Assembly (NCBI RefSeq): GCF_014649655.1
Contig: NZ_BMTL01000026.1
Location: forward strand, 1 to 64,000
Length of the DNA: 64,000 nucleotides
Direction of reading: 5' to 3'
From: Streptomyces humidus
Lineage (GTDB): Bacteria > Actinomycetota > Actinomycetes > Streptomycetales > Streptomycetaceae
Positions within the stretch are counted from its first letter, which is position 1, and every line of letters starts with the position of its first letter. The translations under genes were made by a program, and so were the position numbers. Of the stretch, positions 52,073 through 61,080 are shown one piece after another. The notes under the pieces are model-generated. The model was not told where the DNA came from and did no database searches. It was given only the letters and a program-made list of their open reading frames with translations.

Positions 52073-53007
52073 TGACCGGCACCACCTCCGAGGTCTTCAC
52101 GGCCGCCGTCACCCTCACCCCGGCCGAGGCCGAGCGGTTCGACCTCGCCTTCACGGCGGTCACCCAGCCCTGCCCGTGGCCCAAGGCGTACGGCGGCGAC
52201 CTGGTCGCCCAGGCCGCCGCGGCGGCGATGAAGTCCGTCGGCGACGGCAAGACGCTGCACTCCATGCACTCGTACTTCATGCGCCCCGCCGACATCGGCG
52301 CCGAGGTCCGCTACGAGGTGGAGCTGCTGCGCGACGGCCGCGGCTACGCGACCCGGCAGGTGCGCGGCTACCAGAACGGCAAGCCGCTCTACGTGTGCCT
52401 GGCCAACTTCGCCGCCGGCGAACCGGGCGGCAGCCACAGCGCGGGCCTGCCCGACTGGCTGGCGGCCACGGGCCTGCCCGGCCCCGAGAAGCTGCTCAGC
52501 TCCGCGGAGTACCTCGCCGGGCGGACCGGCGGCACGATGACCGACGCCTCCAAGGACTACTGGTGCGGTGGCCGGGGCTTCGACATGCGCCATGTGCCGG
52601 GCCCCGTCTACCTCGACGTCGAGGGCGAGCGCAAGCCCCACCAGGCGGTCTGGGTCAAGCCGTTCGACGCGCTGCGGCCGGTCGACGGGCTCACCGACGC
52701 GCAGCGGGACACGGCCGCCCTCGCCTACGTCTGCGACTACACGATCCTGGAGCCGGTGCTGCGCGTCCTGGACCTGCCCTGGGCGCGCGAGGGGCTGGTC
52801 ACCGCGAGCCTCGACCACGCGATGTGGTTCCACCGGGCGCCGCGGGCGGGGGTGGCGGACGGCTGGCTGCTCTACGCCCAGGAGGCGGTCGCGGCCGAGG
52901 ACGGCAGGGGGCTCGCCACCGGCCGCTTCTTCACCCCGGACGGCACCCACCTGGCCACCGTCGTGCAGGAGGGAATGATCCGCGCCTCCGAGGGAGGGCG
53001 GCCATGA
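52072..53007 (+). CDS. Acyl-CoA thioesterase II (TesB family)
   Basis: 311 residues with a double hotdog fold: WPKAYGGDLVAQAAAAAMKS and LHSMHSYFMRPADIGAEVRYE in the first half; YVCDYTILEPVLRVL, ASLDHAMWFHRAPR and ATVVQEGMIR in the second, with the Asp of the second-half catalytic site in ASLDHAMW. It hydrolyses acyl- or aroyl-CoA and in this setting may release a stalled CoA thioester. Coupled to the cupin gene (TGATG) and to the CoA ligase gene (ATGA). Confidence 0.88.
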   Translation: MTGTTSEVFTAAVTLTPAEAERFDLAFTAVTQPCPWPKAYGGDLVAQAAAAAMKSVGDGKTLHSMHSYFMRPADIGAEVRYEVELLRDGRGYATRQVRGYQNGKPLYVCLANFAAGEPGGSHSAGLPDWLAATGLPGPEKLLSSAEYLAGRTGGTMTDASKDYWCGGRGFDMRHVPGPVYLDVEGERKPHQAVWVKPFDALRPVDGLTDAQRDTAALAYVCDYTILEPVLRVLDLPWAREGLVTASLDHAMWFHRAPRAGVADGWLLYAQEAVAAEDGRGLATGRFFTPDGTHLATVVQEGMIRASEGGRP

Positions 53008-54653
53008 CCCTGTCGCCCTCCGGACACACCGACACCTTCGCCCGCGACCACCTCCCGCCGGCCGGGCAGTGGCCGGTGCTGGAGTTCACCACCGAGGCGC
53101 TGCGCTACCCGGAACGCCTCAACGCCGCCGTCGAGCTGATCGACGGCGCGGTGGCCGCGTTCGGCCCGGACCGGCCCGCGCTGCGCACCCCCGACGGCGA
53201 GGTGTGGAGCTACGGCGAACTGCGGCGGCGGGCCGACCAGGTCGCCCAGGTGCTCACCGAGGACCTCGGCCTGGTGCCCGGCAACCGGGTACTGCTGCGC
53301 TCCCCCAACAACCCGTGGACCGTCGCCGCCTGGCTGGGCGTGGTGAAGGCCGGCGGGATCGCCGTCACCACCATGGCCGCGCTGCGGGCCGGCGAGCTGG
53401 CCCCCGTCGTGACGAAGACCCGGCCCGCCGTCGCGCTGGTCGACCACCGCTTCCTCGACGATGTGTGGGCGGTACGCGACTCGGTCGCGCCGGACCTGGT
53501 CGTCGTGCCGTACGGCGGTGACACGGCCGACGACCTGAGCAGCCGCGTCGCGGCGAAGGACGGGCGGTTCAGCGCGGCCGACACCGCCGCGGACGACGTC
53601 GCCCTGTTCGGGCCGACCTCGGGCACCACCGGCGTCCCGAAGATCACCACCCACTTCCACCGCGACATCCTGTCCATCGACCACACCTTCGGCAGGCACA
53701 CGCTGCGGCTGCGCCCGGACGACCTGGTCGCGTGCACCGCCCCGCTGGCCTTCACCTTCGGGCTCGGCCTGCTGGTCGTCTTCACGCTGCGGGCGGGTGC
53801 CTGCGCCTTCCTCACCGAGGCGGCGGCACCGGCGGTCCTCGCCGACCTGGTCGCCGAGCACGGGGTGACCGTCCTGGCCACCGCGCCGACCGCGTACCAG
53901 CAGATCCTCAAGTCCGGGAAGGCGGACCGGCTCGGCGGGCTGCGCCGCGCGGTCAGCGCGGGCGAGCACATCCCGCAGAGCCTGTGGGAGGAGCTGCGCG
54001 ACCGACTCGGCCTCAAGGTGATCGACGGGATAGGCGCCACCGAGCTGCTGCACATCTTCATCTCGGCCGACGGCGACGACATCCGCCCCGGGGCGACCGG
54101 CAGGCCGGTGCCCGGCTACCGCGCCGCGATCCTCGGACCGGACGGCGAGGAACTCGGCCCCGGGGTCGAAGGCCTGCTCGGGGTGATCGGCCCGGTCGGC
54201 TGCCGCTACCTGGACGACGAGCGGCAGGCCCGCTACGTCCTGGGCGGCTGGAACGTCACCGGCGACACCTTCCTGCGCGACGAGGACGGCTACTTCTGGT
54301 ACCGGGCGCGCAACGACGGCCTGATCGTGTCGTCCGGGTACAACATCGCCGGCCCCGAGGTGGAGGCCGCCGTCGCCACCCATCCGGACGTCGTGGAGGC
54401 GGCCGTGGTCGCCGAGCCGGACCCCGAGCGCGGCTCGATCGTCTGCGCGTTCGTCGTCCTGCGCGACGGCGTGACCGGCGACGCGGCCACGGCCCGCGCC
54501 ATCCAGGACCACGTCAAGCGGCAGATCGCGCCGTACAAGTACCCGCGCGACGTCCGCTTCACCGACTCCCTGCCGCGCAACCCCAGCGGCAAACTTCAGC
54601 ACTTCAAGCTGCGTCAGATCGTGGCGGAACAGATCGTGGAGGAACAGTCATGA
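53004..54653 (+). CDS. Aryl-CoA ligase (benzoate-/2-aminobenzoate-CoA ligase type)
   Basis: 549 residues, ANL adenylating family. P-loop LFGPTSGTTGVPKITTHF (about 193-210), A5-like GIGATELLHIFISA, GDTFLRDEDGYFWYRARNDG, and the C-terminal lysine in PRNPSGKLQHFK. Domain order and the ATELLHIF segment resemble benzoate-CoA and 2-aminobenzoate-CoA ligases rather than long-chain acyl ligases. Activates an aromatic acid to the CoA thioester with ATP. It overlaps the genes on both sides by ATGA. The next gene encodes an aroyl-CoA monooxygenase that would use its product, the same order as in anthranilate and salicylate CoA pathways. Confidence 0.87.
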   Translation: MTLSPSGHTDTFARDHLPPAGQWPVLEFTTEALRYPERLNAAVELIDGAVAAFGPDRPALRTPDGEVWSYGELRRRADQVAQVLTEDLGLVPGNRVLLRSPNNPWTVAAWLGVVKAGGIAVTTMAALRAGELAPVVTKTRPAVALVDHRFLDDVWAVRDSVAPDLVVVPYGGDTADDLSSRVAAKDGRFSAADTAADDVALFGPTSGTTGVPKITTHFHRDILSIDHTFGRHTLRLRPDDLVACTAPLAFTFGLGLLVVFTLRAGACAFLTEAAAPAVLADLVAEHGVTVLATAPTAYQQILKSGKADRLGGLRRAVSAGEHIPQSLWEELRDRLGLKVIDGIGATELLHIFISADGDDIRPGATGRPVPGYRAAILGPDGEELGPGVEGLLGVIGPVGCRYLDDERQARYVLGGWNVTGDTFLRDEDGYFWYRARNDGLIVSSGYNIAGPEVEAAVATHPDVVEAAVVAEPDPERGSIVCAFVVLRDGVTGDAATARAIQDHVKRQIAPYKYPRDVRFTDSLPRNPSGKLQHFKLRQIVAEQIVEEQS

Positions 54654-57025
54654 GGATCGCTATCGCCGGCGGCGGCCCCGGAGGCCTGTACTTCGCCGCC
54701 CTGATGAAGCAGCTGGACCCGGCGCACGAGGTCACCGTCTGGGAGCGCAACGCGCCCGACGACACCTTCGGGTTCGGTGTGGTCTTCTCCGACGAGACCC
54801 TCGGCGGCATCGACAACGCCGACGACGCCGTCCACGCCGCCATGGAGACCCGGTTCGCCCGCTGGACGGACATCGACATCGAGGTCGACGGGGAGCGGTT
54901 CACCGTCGGCGGCCAGGGCTTCGCCGCGATGAGCCGCAAGGAGCTGCTGGGGATCCTCCAGCGGCGGGCTGCCGATCTGGGCGTCACCGTCCACTACCGC
55001 ACCGAGGCCCCCGACGTGGACGAGCTGCGCGCCACGCACGACCTGGTGCTGGCCGCCGACGGCCTCAACTCCGCCATCCGCACCAAGTACGCCGACGTGT
55101 TCGGACCGTCGCTGGACCGGCGGCACAACAAGTACATCTGGCTCGGCACCGACCTGGTCTTCGAGGCGTTCCAGTTCTTCGTCAAGCAGACGGAGTGGGG
55201 CACCATGCAGATCCACGGCTACCCCTACTCCGACGGCGGCTCGACCTTCATCGTCGAGATGCACGACGACGTCTGGCGGCGCGCCGGCTTCGACCGGACC
55301 GAGGACCAGGTGTTCCCGCCGGGCGTCTCCGACGAGTACGCCGTGGCCCGGATCGCGGAGATCTTCGCCGACGAGCTGCGGGGCCACCAGGTCCTCACCA
55401 ACAACTCGAAGTGGCTGAACTTCACCACGGTCCGCAACGAGCGCTGGTCCGACGGCAACGTGGTGCTGCTCGGCGACGCCGCCCACACTGCGCACTTCTC
55501 GATCGGCTCGGGCACCAAGCTGGCCATGGAGGACGCCCTCGCGCTGGCCGCCTGCCTGCACGAGCACCCGACGGTGACGGAGGCGCTGGCCGCCTACGAG
55601 ACCGAGCGCAAGCCGGTCGTGGAGTCGACGCAGCGGGCCGCGCAGGCCTCCCTGGAGTGGTTCGAGAACATCGGGATGTACGCGGGCCAGGACCCGGCGC
55701 AGTTCGTCTTCAACCTGCTGACCCGCTCGCGGCGCATCACCTTCGAGAACCTCAGGGAGCGCGACGCCGAGTTCGCCGCGCTGATGGAGTCCGAGTTCGC
55801 CCGTCACCAGCAGGCTGCCGAGGTGGCCCCGGCGATGTTCCAGCCGGTCCGCATCGGTGAGCTGGAGCTGAAGAACCGGATCATCGTCTCCCCGATGGAC
55901 ATGTACTCCTCGGACGCCGGTGTCCCCGGCGACTTCCACCTGGTGCACCTGGGCTCCAAGGCGCTGGGCGGGGCCGGTCTGGTGATGAGCGAGATGGTCT
56001 GCGTGTCGCCCGAGGGCCGGATCACGCCGGGCTGCCCGGGGCTGTGGACCGACGGGCAGCGCGACGCCTGGCGCCGGGTCACGGACTTCGTGCACGACCG
56101 GACGACCGGCAGGATCGGCCTGCAGCTCGGCCACTCGGGCCGCAAGGGCTCGACCCGGCTGATGTGGGACGGCATCGACGAGCCGCTGGAGGAGGGCAAC
56201 TGGGAGGTCATCGCCCCCTCGGCACTCCCCTACGGCGCCGGCTGCCACGTCCCCCGTGAGGCCACCCGCGCGGACCTGGACAAGGTGATCGCCGACTTCA
56301 CCGCCGCCGCCGTGCGCGGCGCGGAGGCGGGCTTCGACCTCATCGAGGTGCACGCCGCCCACGGCTACCTGCTCTCCTCCTTCCTGTCCCCGGTCGCCAA
56401 CCGGCGCACCGACGAGTACGGCGGCTCGCTGGAGAACCGGCTGCGGTTCCCGCTGGAGGTCTTCGACGCGGTCCGCCGGGCCGTCCCGCTCCGCATCCCG
56501 GTCACGGTCCGTATCTCGGCGACCGACTGGATGCCGGACGGCAACACCGCCGACGACGCGGTGGACATCGCCCGCGCCTTCATCGAGCACGGCGCCGCCG
56601 CCATCGACGTCTCCTCCGGCCAGGTCGCCAAGGAGGAGAAGCCCGCGTTCGGCCGCTCCTACCAGACGCCGTTCGCCGACCGGATCCGCCACCGGGTGGC
56701 CGGTCCCGCGGGCGTGCCGGTGATCGCGGTCGGCGCCATCTCCTCGTACGACGACGTGAACTCGATCCTGCTGGCCGGGCGGGCCGACCTGTGCGCCCTG
56801 GGCCGTGCCCACCTCTACAACCCGCAGTGGACCTTGCAGTCCGCGGCGGAGCAGGAGTACCGCGGGGCCGGTGCGCAGTGGCCGGTGCAGTGGGCGGCGG
56901 GCCGGCGCAAGCCGCCCACCTCCCGTACCGACAAGGTCCCGCCGCGGCTGTCGCTGCTGCGCGAGGGCGCCGGCGGCGATGTGCACCTGCGCTGGACCCC
57001 GGCCGCGAGCACGGTGCCGGCGTGA
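54650..57025 (+). CDS. Fused flavin monooxygenase/OYE reductase acting on an ortho-substituted benzoyl-CoA
   Basis: 791 residues, two flavoprotein modules. Residues ~1-385 form a single-component FAD monooxygenase: IAGGGPGGLYFAALM, VLAADGLNSAIR and VVLLGDAAHTAHFSIG. From ~395 an old-yellow-enzyme domain follows: FQPVRIGELELKNRIIVSPM, DLIEVHAAHGYLLSSFLSP, RRTDEYGGSLENRLRF. This fusion is characteristic of 2-aminobenzoyl-CoA monooxygenase/reductase and of proteins annotated as bifunctional salicylyl-CoA 5-hydroxylase/oxidoreductase. It hydroxylates the activated ring at C5, and in the aminobenzoyl case also reduces it. Sequence alone cannot separate the 2-amino from the 2-hydroxy substrate. Coupled by overlaps to the CoA ligase and the hotdog thioesterase. 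Confidence 0.88.
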   Translation: MRIAIAGGGPGGLYFAALMKQLDPAHEVTVWERNAPDDTFGFGVVFSDETLGGIDNADDAVHAAMETRFARWTDIDIEVDGERFTVGGQGFAAMSRKELLGILQRRAADLGVTVHYRTEAPDVDELRATHDLVLAADGLNSAIRTKYADVFGPSLDRRHNKYIWLGTDLVFEAFQFFVKQTEWGTMQIHGYPYSDGGSTFIVEMHDDVWRRAGFDRTEDQVFPPGVSDEYAVARIAEIFADELRGHQVLTNNSKWLNFTTVRNERWSDGNVVLLGDAAHTAHFSIGSGTKLAMEDALALAACLHEHPTVTEALAAYETERKPVVESTQRAAQASLEWFENIGMYAGQDPAQFVFNLLTRSRRITFENLRERDAEFAALMESEFARHQQAAEVAPAMFQPVRIGELELKNRIIVSPMDMYSSDAGVPGDFHLVHLGSKALGGAGLVMSEMVCVSPEGRITPGCPGLWTDGQRDAWRRVTDFVHDRTTGRIGLQLGHSGRKGSTRLMWDGIDEPLEEGNWEVIAPSALPYGAGCHVPREATRADLDKVIADFTAAAVRGAEAGFDLIEVHAAHGYLLSSFLSPVANRRTDEYGGSLENRLRFPLEVFDAVRRAVPLRIPVTVRISATDWMPDGNTADDAVDIARAFIEHGAAAIDVSSGQVAKEEKPAFGRSYQTPFADRIRHRVAGPAGVPVIAVGAISSYDDVNSILLAGRADLCALGRAHLYNPQWTLQSAAEQEYRGAGAQWPVQWAAGRRKPPTSRTDKVPPRLSLLREGAGGDVHLRWTPAASTVPA

Positions 57026-57513
57026 CCGCCGCGCTCCCGGCCGCGCACCCGGTCGGCGTGCACCGCACGCGCATCGAGTGGATCGACACGGACGCGGCCG
57101 GGATCTACCACAACAGCACGGTCGTACGGTTCGTGGAGGCCGCGGAGGCCTCGCTGATGGCGGGGCTCGGCCTGCACGGCTACTTCCCGGTGGCGCCCCG
57201 CGTCCGCTACGAGGTGGATTTCGAGTCGCCGCTGTTCTTCGGCCAGGACGTGCGCACGGTCGTGGAGCCGGTGCGGATCGGCACCAGCTCGATGACCTTC
57301 GCCTTCGAGGTCTGGGGCGAGGAGTTCCGGGGCCGTCCGGCCGGCCGGGCCGCGCGCGGCCGTTATGTGACCGCGCACATCGGCCGGGACCACACGAGCG
57401 GTGCCGTCAGCGTGCCCTGGCCGCCGGAGTGGGTCGCGGCGCTGACCGGCCCGGTCCCCTCGACCGGGCCAGTCGGATCATGCGATGCCGGTCCGGCATA
57501 CTCACGGGAATGA
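57022..57513 (+). CDS. Hotdog thioesterase (4-hydroxybenzoyl-CoA thioesterase type)
   Basis: 163 residues. TRIEWIDTDAAGIYHNSTVV (about 14-33) carries the Asp and the D-x-x-G-x-x-H pattern of 4HBT enzymes, followed by VRYEVDFESPLFFGQDVRT and MTFAFEVWGEEF. GTG 57022 overlaps the monooxygenase stop by GTGA; its own stop overlaps the PaaX start. It likely hydrolyses an aroyl-CoA after ring hydroxylation, such as gentisyl-CoA if the substrate is salicylyl-CoA. Confidence 0.84.
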   Translation: MTAALPAAHPVGVHRTRIEWIDTDAAGIYHNSTVVRFVEAAEASLMAGLGLHGYFPVAPRVRYEVDFESPLFFGQDVRTVVEPVRIGTSSMTFAFEVWGEEFRGRPAGRAARGRYVTAHIGRDHTSGAVSVPWPPEWVAALTGPVPSTGPVGSCDAGPAYSRE

Positions 57514-58358
57514 GCGAGACCAAGGGCGACCGGCCCACCACGGCGGCGCGCCGGTCCCGGACCGTGCTCGTGAGTTTTCTCGGCGCGATCGTGCGCAAGA
57601 TGGGCAACTGGATGCCCATCGCGGGCACGGTCGAGCTGCTGACCGCGTCGGGTCTGGACGCCGCGAGTGTCCGGACGGCGGTCTTCCGGCTCAAGAAGCG
57701 CGGCTGGCTGGAGTCGGAGAGCCGCGCGGGGATGCGCGGCTACGCGCTCACCCCGGCCGCGCTGGCCGCGCTGGCCGCCGGTGACGAGGTCATCTGGCAC
57801 GCCCGGCAGCCGGCCGAGCTGGGCGACGGCTGGTGCTTCGTGAACTTCTCCGTGCCCGAGTCCGCCCGCGCGCTGCGCCATAAGCTGACCGGACACCTGA
57901 CCTCGCTCGGTTTCGGCAACATCGGCTCCGCGGTCTGGATCGCCCCCGCCCGGATGCTGCCGGCCGCGCAGCGCGCCATCGCCGAGCTGGATCTCACCGG
58001 GCAGTGCGCCGTCTTCGTCGGCGACTACGTCGCCGGTCAGCCGCTGACGGACATGGTCCGGGGCGGCTGGGACCTGGACGAGATCGACCTGCGTTACCGG
58101 GATTTCATCAGCAAGTACGAGAATGAGGCACAGCGCCTCACCGAGGCCGCGGTCATCGACGGGCGGCACGCGTATGTCACGTATCTCGCCGTGATCGACC
58201 ACTGGCGCAAGCTGCCGTTCCGCGATCCCGGGCTGCCCCGCGAGGTGCTGCCCCAGAACTGGTCCGGCCCCGCCGCGGTCCAGCTCTTCGAGCGCATGGT
58301 CACGATCCTGGAGGGCCGGGCGCTGGCGCACGCCGCCGGCCACTGGTCCTCGCCCTGA
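57510..58358 (+). CDS. PaaX-family transcriptional repressor
   Basis: 282 residues: N-terminal winged helix (PIAGTVELLTASGLDAASVR, then TAVFRLKKRGWLESESRAG, about 32-72), PaaX central domain (GDGWCFVNFSVPESARALRH, SAVWIAPARM) and C-terminal domain (RYRDFISKYENEA, LPREVLPQNWSGPAAVQLF). PaaX proteins sense aryl-acetyl-CoA or similar CoA thioesters and repress aromatic-degradation operons. It is the last gene of the overlapping run from 50710 and probably reports pathway CoA intermediates back to the promoters. Confidence 0.88.
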   Translation: MSETKGDRPTTAARRSRTVLVSFLGAIVRKMGNWMPIAGTVELLTASGLDAASVRTAVFRLKKRGWLESESRAGMRGYALTPAALAALAAGDEVIWHARQPAELGDGWCFVNFSVPESARALRHKLTGHLTSLGFGNIGSAVWIAPARMLPAAQRAIAELDLTGQCAVFVGDYVAGQPLTDMVRGGWDLDEIDLRYRDFISKYENEAQRLTEAAVIDGRHAYVTYLAVIDHWRKLPFRDPGLPREVLPQNWSGPAAVQLFERMVTILEGRALAHAAGHWSSP

Positions 58359-58405
58359 TCGCCCTACGGCTTGCCGCCTCTGGGGCGCCGTCCCATGGAG
58401 ACAGC

Positions 58406-59362
58406 ATGGATTCGGTGGAGTTCCACACGACCGATGTCGAACGCGCGCGCGTGGAGGTCGGCCGGCTCTTCTGCCCTCACCGCCTCACACCGCGGGCCGA
58501 GCGCTCGGTGAAGCTGCGGCTGGCAGCGCACCGGCTCGGTGAGCTGGGCGTGGTCGACCTCGACTACGGCAGCCCTGTCCGGGTCCAGCCGGAGCCGCTG
58601 CCCTTCTACCTGGTGCAGATGCCCTACCGCGGTACGGGCCTGGTCCGGCACGCCGGCCGGGACGTCGTCGTGAGCGCCGACACGGCCGTGGTGATCTCCC
58701 CCCAGGAGCCGTTCGAGAAGGAGTGGTCGGCGGGCACGCCGCACCGGATCTTCCACGTCCAGCGCACCAGTGTCGAGCGGGAACTGCGACGGCTCCTCGG
58801 GCACCCGCCCGAGGAGACGGTACGGTTCGAGCCCGGCGCGTCCACCACCACTCCGCAGGCGCGGGCGTGGCGGCGCGGCCTCGACTTCTTCGCCGAGGAG
58901 CTGGCGGGCGCCGGGGAGTCCTCCCTGCTGGACCACCCGGCGGTCGCCCAGCGCTTCGAGGAGGCGCTGGTGGGGCAGCTGCTGATCGCCCACCGGCACA
59001 ACTACAGCGACGAACTGGCCGCCACGGCCGGACGTCGGCCGCCGAGCCGGCTGGTCCGGCGGGCCTGCGCCCTGATCCGGGACCACCACGACGAGCCGCT
59101 CACCGTGGGCGATGTCGCCGAGGCGCTCGGGGTCGGCGTGCGAACGCTGCAGGAGTGCTTCCGCCGTGAACTCGGCAGCACCCCGACGGCGTATCTGCGG
59201 GCCTGCCGGCTCGACGTCGTGCATGACGCGCTGCGGGCCGCCGAGTCCGGGACGTCTGTGACGGCCATTGCGCTGGAGCACGGCTTCGTGCACATGGGCC
59301 GATTCGCCTCCGACTACCGGGCCCGTTTCGGGGAGAGCCCCTCGGCGACGCTGCGCGGGTGA
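58406..59362 (+). CDS. AraC-family regulator, second copy
   Basis: 318 residues. N-terminal AraC-binding-like domain (RLFCPHRLTPRAERSVKLRL; FYLVQMPYRGTGLVRHAGRD) with the same layout as the regulator at 45999 (FCPHELT; FYLVEIPLGG), and C-terminal HTH_18 (GDVAEALGVGVRTLQECFRR, ALEHGFVHMGRFASDYRARF). ATG 58406 after CATGGAGACAGC. It ends 27 bp before the convergent oxidoreductase beta-subunit stop. With the first AraC protein and PaaX, three regulators control this locus. Confidence 0.87.
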   Translation: MDSVEFHTTDVERARVEVGRLFCPHRLTPRAERSVKLRLAAHRLGELGVVDLDYGSPVRVQPEPLPFYLVQMPYRGTGLVRHAGRDVVVSADTAVVISPQEPFEKEWSAGTPHRIFHVQRTSVERELRRLLGHPPEETVRFEPGASTTTPQARAWRRGLDFFAEELAGAGESSLLDHPAVAQRFEEALVGQLLIAHRHNYSDELAATAGRRPPSRLVRRACALIRDHHDEPLTVGDVAEALGVGVRTLQECFRRELGSTPTAYLRACRLDVVHDALRAAESGTSVTAIALEHGFVHMGRFASDYRARFGESPSATLRG

Positions 59363-59388
59363 GCGCGCGGCGCCGCCGGCGGGGCGGG

Positions 59389-61080
59389 TCAGCCGGTCGG
59401 GACGGGCAGCGCGGCCAGCTCGGCGCCGAGTTTCACGCCGTCCTCGTCCGCGAGCGCCGCGGCCCGCAGCTTCTTCAGCCGGTCGGCGGCGCCGTCCGTG
59501 CCGGGCAGCGCGCGGGCGGCCGTCATCAGCAGCTCGAAGCTCTCGCCGCCGTGGGCGTAGGTGGCGCCGTAGCCCTTCAGGACCTGCTGGCACTCGATGA
59601 TCTCGCGCGCCAGGGGGCCGTCCTGGGCGGCCGTGGCGAGCGCGAGGTCCAGCCAGGCGTCGATGGCCTCCTGTTCCCGCACGAACCGCAGCGACCGGGG
59701 GCGCAGCGGGCGCATCCGGGCGAGCACCGCGAGCGCGGTGTAGCCGGTGACGGACGTCGTGTTGAGGACGATGCCGCGGTGGGTGAGGGCGTGAACGAGC
59801 CGCCCGAACAGCTTCGAGCGCAGCAGCAGGGCGCCGAGGCCGGCGGGCAGTGTGTCGGTGATCTCCTCCACCTGGGGGTGCAGGTACTCGCGGACCTGGG
59901 CCAGGTGGCCGCCGGCCTTCGCCTCCTCGCGCACCCGCTGCATCCGGTGCCGGCGGGTCTTCTGCTGGGCGACCTGGATGGTGTCCTGGTAGCACATCCA
60001 CAGCGCGATGTGCCGGGCGGCCTCGCGGGTCAGGGCCGCCTCGCCGTCGCGGTCCGGGTCCACGGCGGCCACCGCCGCGACGCGGTCCAGGTAGCGGTCG
60101 GTGTACTCGGGGCTCTGGTAGACGGCCGTGCGGACGACACCGTGCAGCGCCGTCGAGCGGGCGGGCTCGGGGAGTACGGCGGCCCGCTGGGCGTGGGCGG
60201 CCAGGGCCGGGCCGACGAGGGAAACCGGGTCGGTGGCGGCGATCTTGGCGCGCTCGCGTTCGGCGGCCTGCTTGCGGTCCTCGGCGGTCTCGGGACGGCG
60301 GAGCCCGATGGTCACCGGGACCGGTCCGCCCGAGCGGGCGGCGCCGGCCGGGGGGACGGCCGGTGTCTGGGCGGCCTGGGGCTGTCCGGCGGCGACCTGG
60401 CTCGCGGCCTCCGCGTAGGCGAGGGCGAAGGCCCTCAGGGAGCGCTCCGCCGCCTTGGGGAAGGCCCGGATCGGGGCCTCGAACTGCTCCCGGGTGAAGG
60501 GCAGTGCGCCGGATCCGGCGAGCGCGCCGTACAGGGAGGCGCTGATGACACTGCCCGCGCTCTCGGCGAGGGTCGCGAAGTCGGCTGCCACCAGGGTCTT
60601 CGCGGCGCGCTGCGCGGCGGCGAACAGTTCGTCGCTGTCGACCCGTCCGTCCCCGAGGGCGATCTTCTCGTCGACGGAGTAGGTCCGGTTGGTCGAGGTG
60701 ATCAGCGTGGTGCGGTCGGGGGTGGCGAAGCCGCGCTGTACGGCGCGTCCGCACTCCATGAGTTCGGAGGTGATGACGATGTCCACCTCGCCGGGCGTGG
60801 GGAAGAGGCTCAGGATCGGCTGGGTGCGGCCGCCCGCCGGGATCCCGCCGGGGGGCGGCGGGAGGAGTTCGACGTAGTAGACGGTCGCGCCGGTGCGCTG
60901 TGCAACGCCGGCGACGGAGGTGTTCTGTGCGGCCCAGCCGGCGTGTTCGCCGACCTCTACGATCCAGTCGGCGAGGACGCCGCCGCCCTCTCCGCCCATG
61001 GCGAGGATGGCCAGGGTGACCGGCCGCTGTCCGCCGCGCCAGCTGGTGCCGCGGTCGTTCCGGGACTGTGTCGTGGTCAT
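59389..61080 (-). CDS. Indolepyruvate:ferredoxin oxidoreductase-type beta subunit (IorB-like)
   Basis: 563 residues. The N-terminal pyruvate:ferredoxin oxidoreductase gamma-type domain is clear: LAILAMGGEGGGVLADWIVE, VAGVAQRTGATVYYVELLP, DIVITSELMECGRAVQRGFA. A long C-terminal DUF6537-like helical region follows and has no recognised catalytic residues; it is common in the large aerobic-bacterial IorB proteins. ATG 61080 overlaps the alpha-subunit stop by ATGA. With the alpha subunit it should oxidise an aryl-pyruvate to the aryl-acetyl-CoA, reducing ferredoxin. Confidence 0.85.
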   Translation of the reverse strand: MTTTQSRNDRGTSWRGGQRPVTLAILAMGGEGGGVLADWIVEVGEHAGWAAQNTSVAGVAQRTGATVYYVELLPPPPGGIPAGGRTQPILSLFPTPGEVDIVITSELMECGRAVQRGFATPDRTTLITSTNRTYSVDEKIALGDGRVDSDELFAAAQRAAKTLVAADFATLAESAGSVISASLYGALAGSGALPFTREQFEAPIRAFPKAAERSLRAFALAYAEAASQVAAGQPQAAQTPAVPPAGAARSGGPVPVTIGLRRPETAEDRKQAAERERAKIAATDPVSLVGPALAAHAQRAAVLPEPARSTALHGVVRTAVYQSPEYTDRYLDRVAAVAAVDPDRDGEAALTREAARHIALWMCYQDTIQVAQQKTRRHRMQRVREEAKAGGHLAQVREYLHPQVEEITDTLPAGLGALLLRSKLFGRLVHALTHRGIVLNTTSVTGYTALAVLARMRPLRPRSLRFVREQEAIDAWLDLALATAAQDGPLAREIIECQQVLKGYGATYAHGGESFELLMTAARALPGTDGAADRLKKLRAAALADEDGVKLGAELAALPVPTG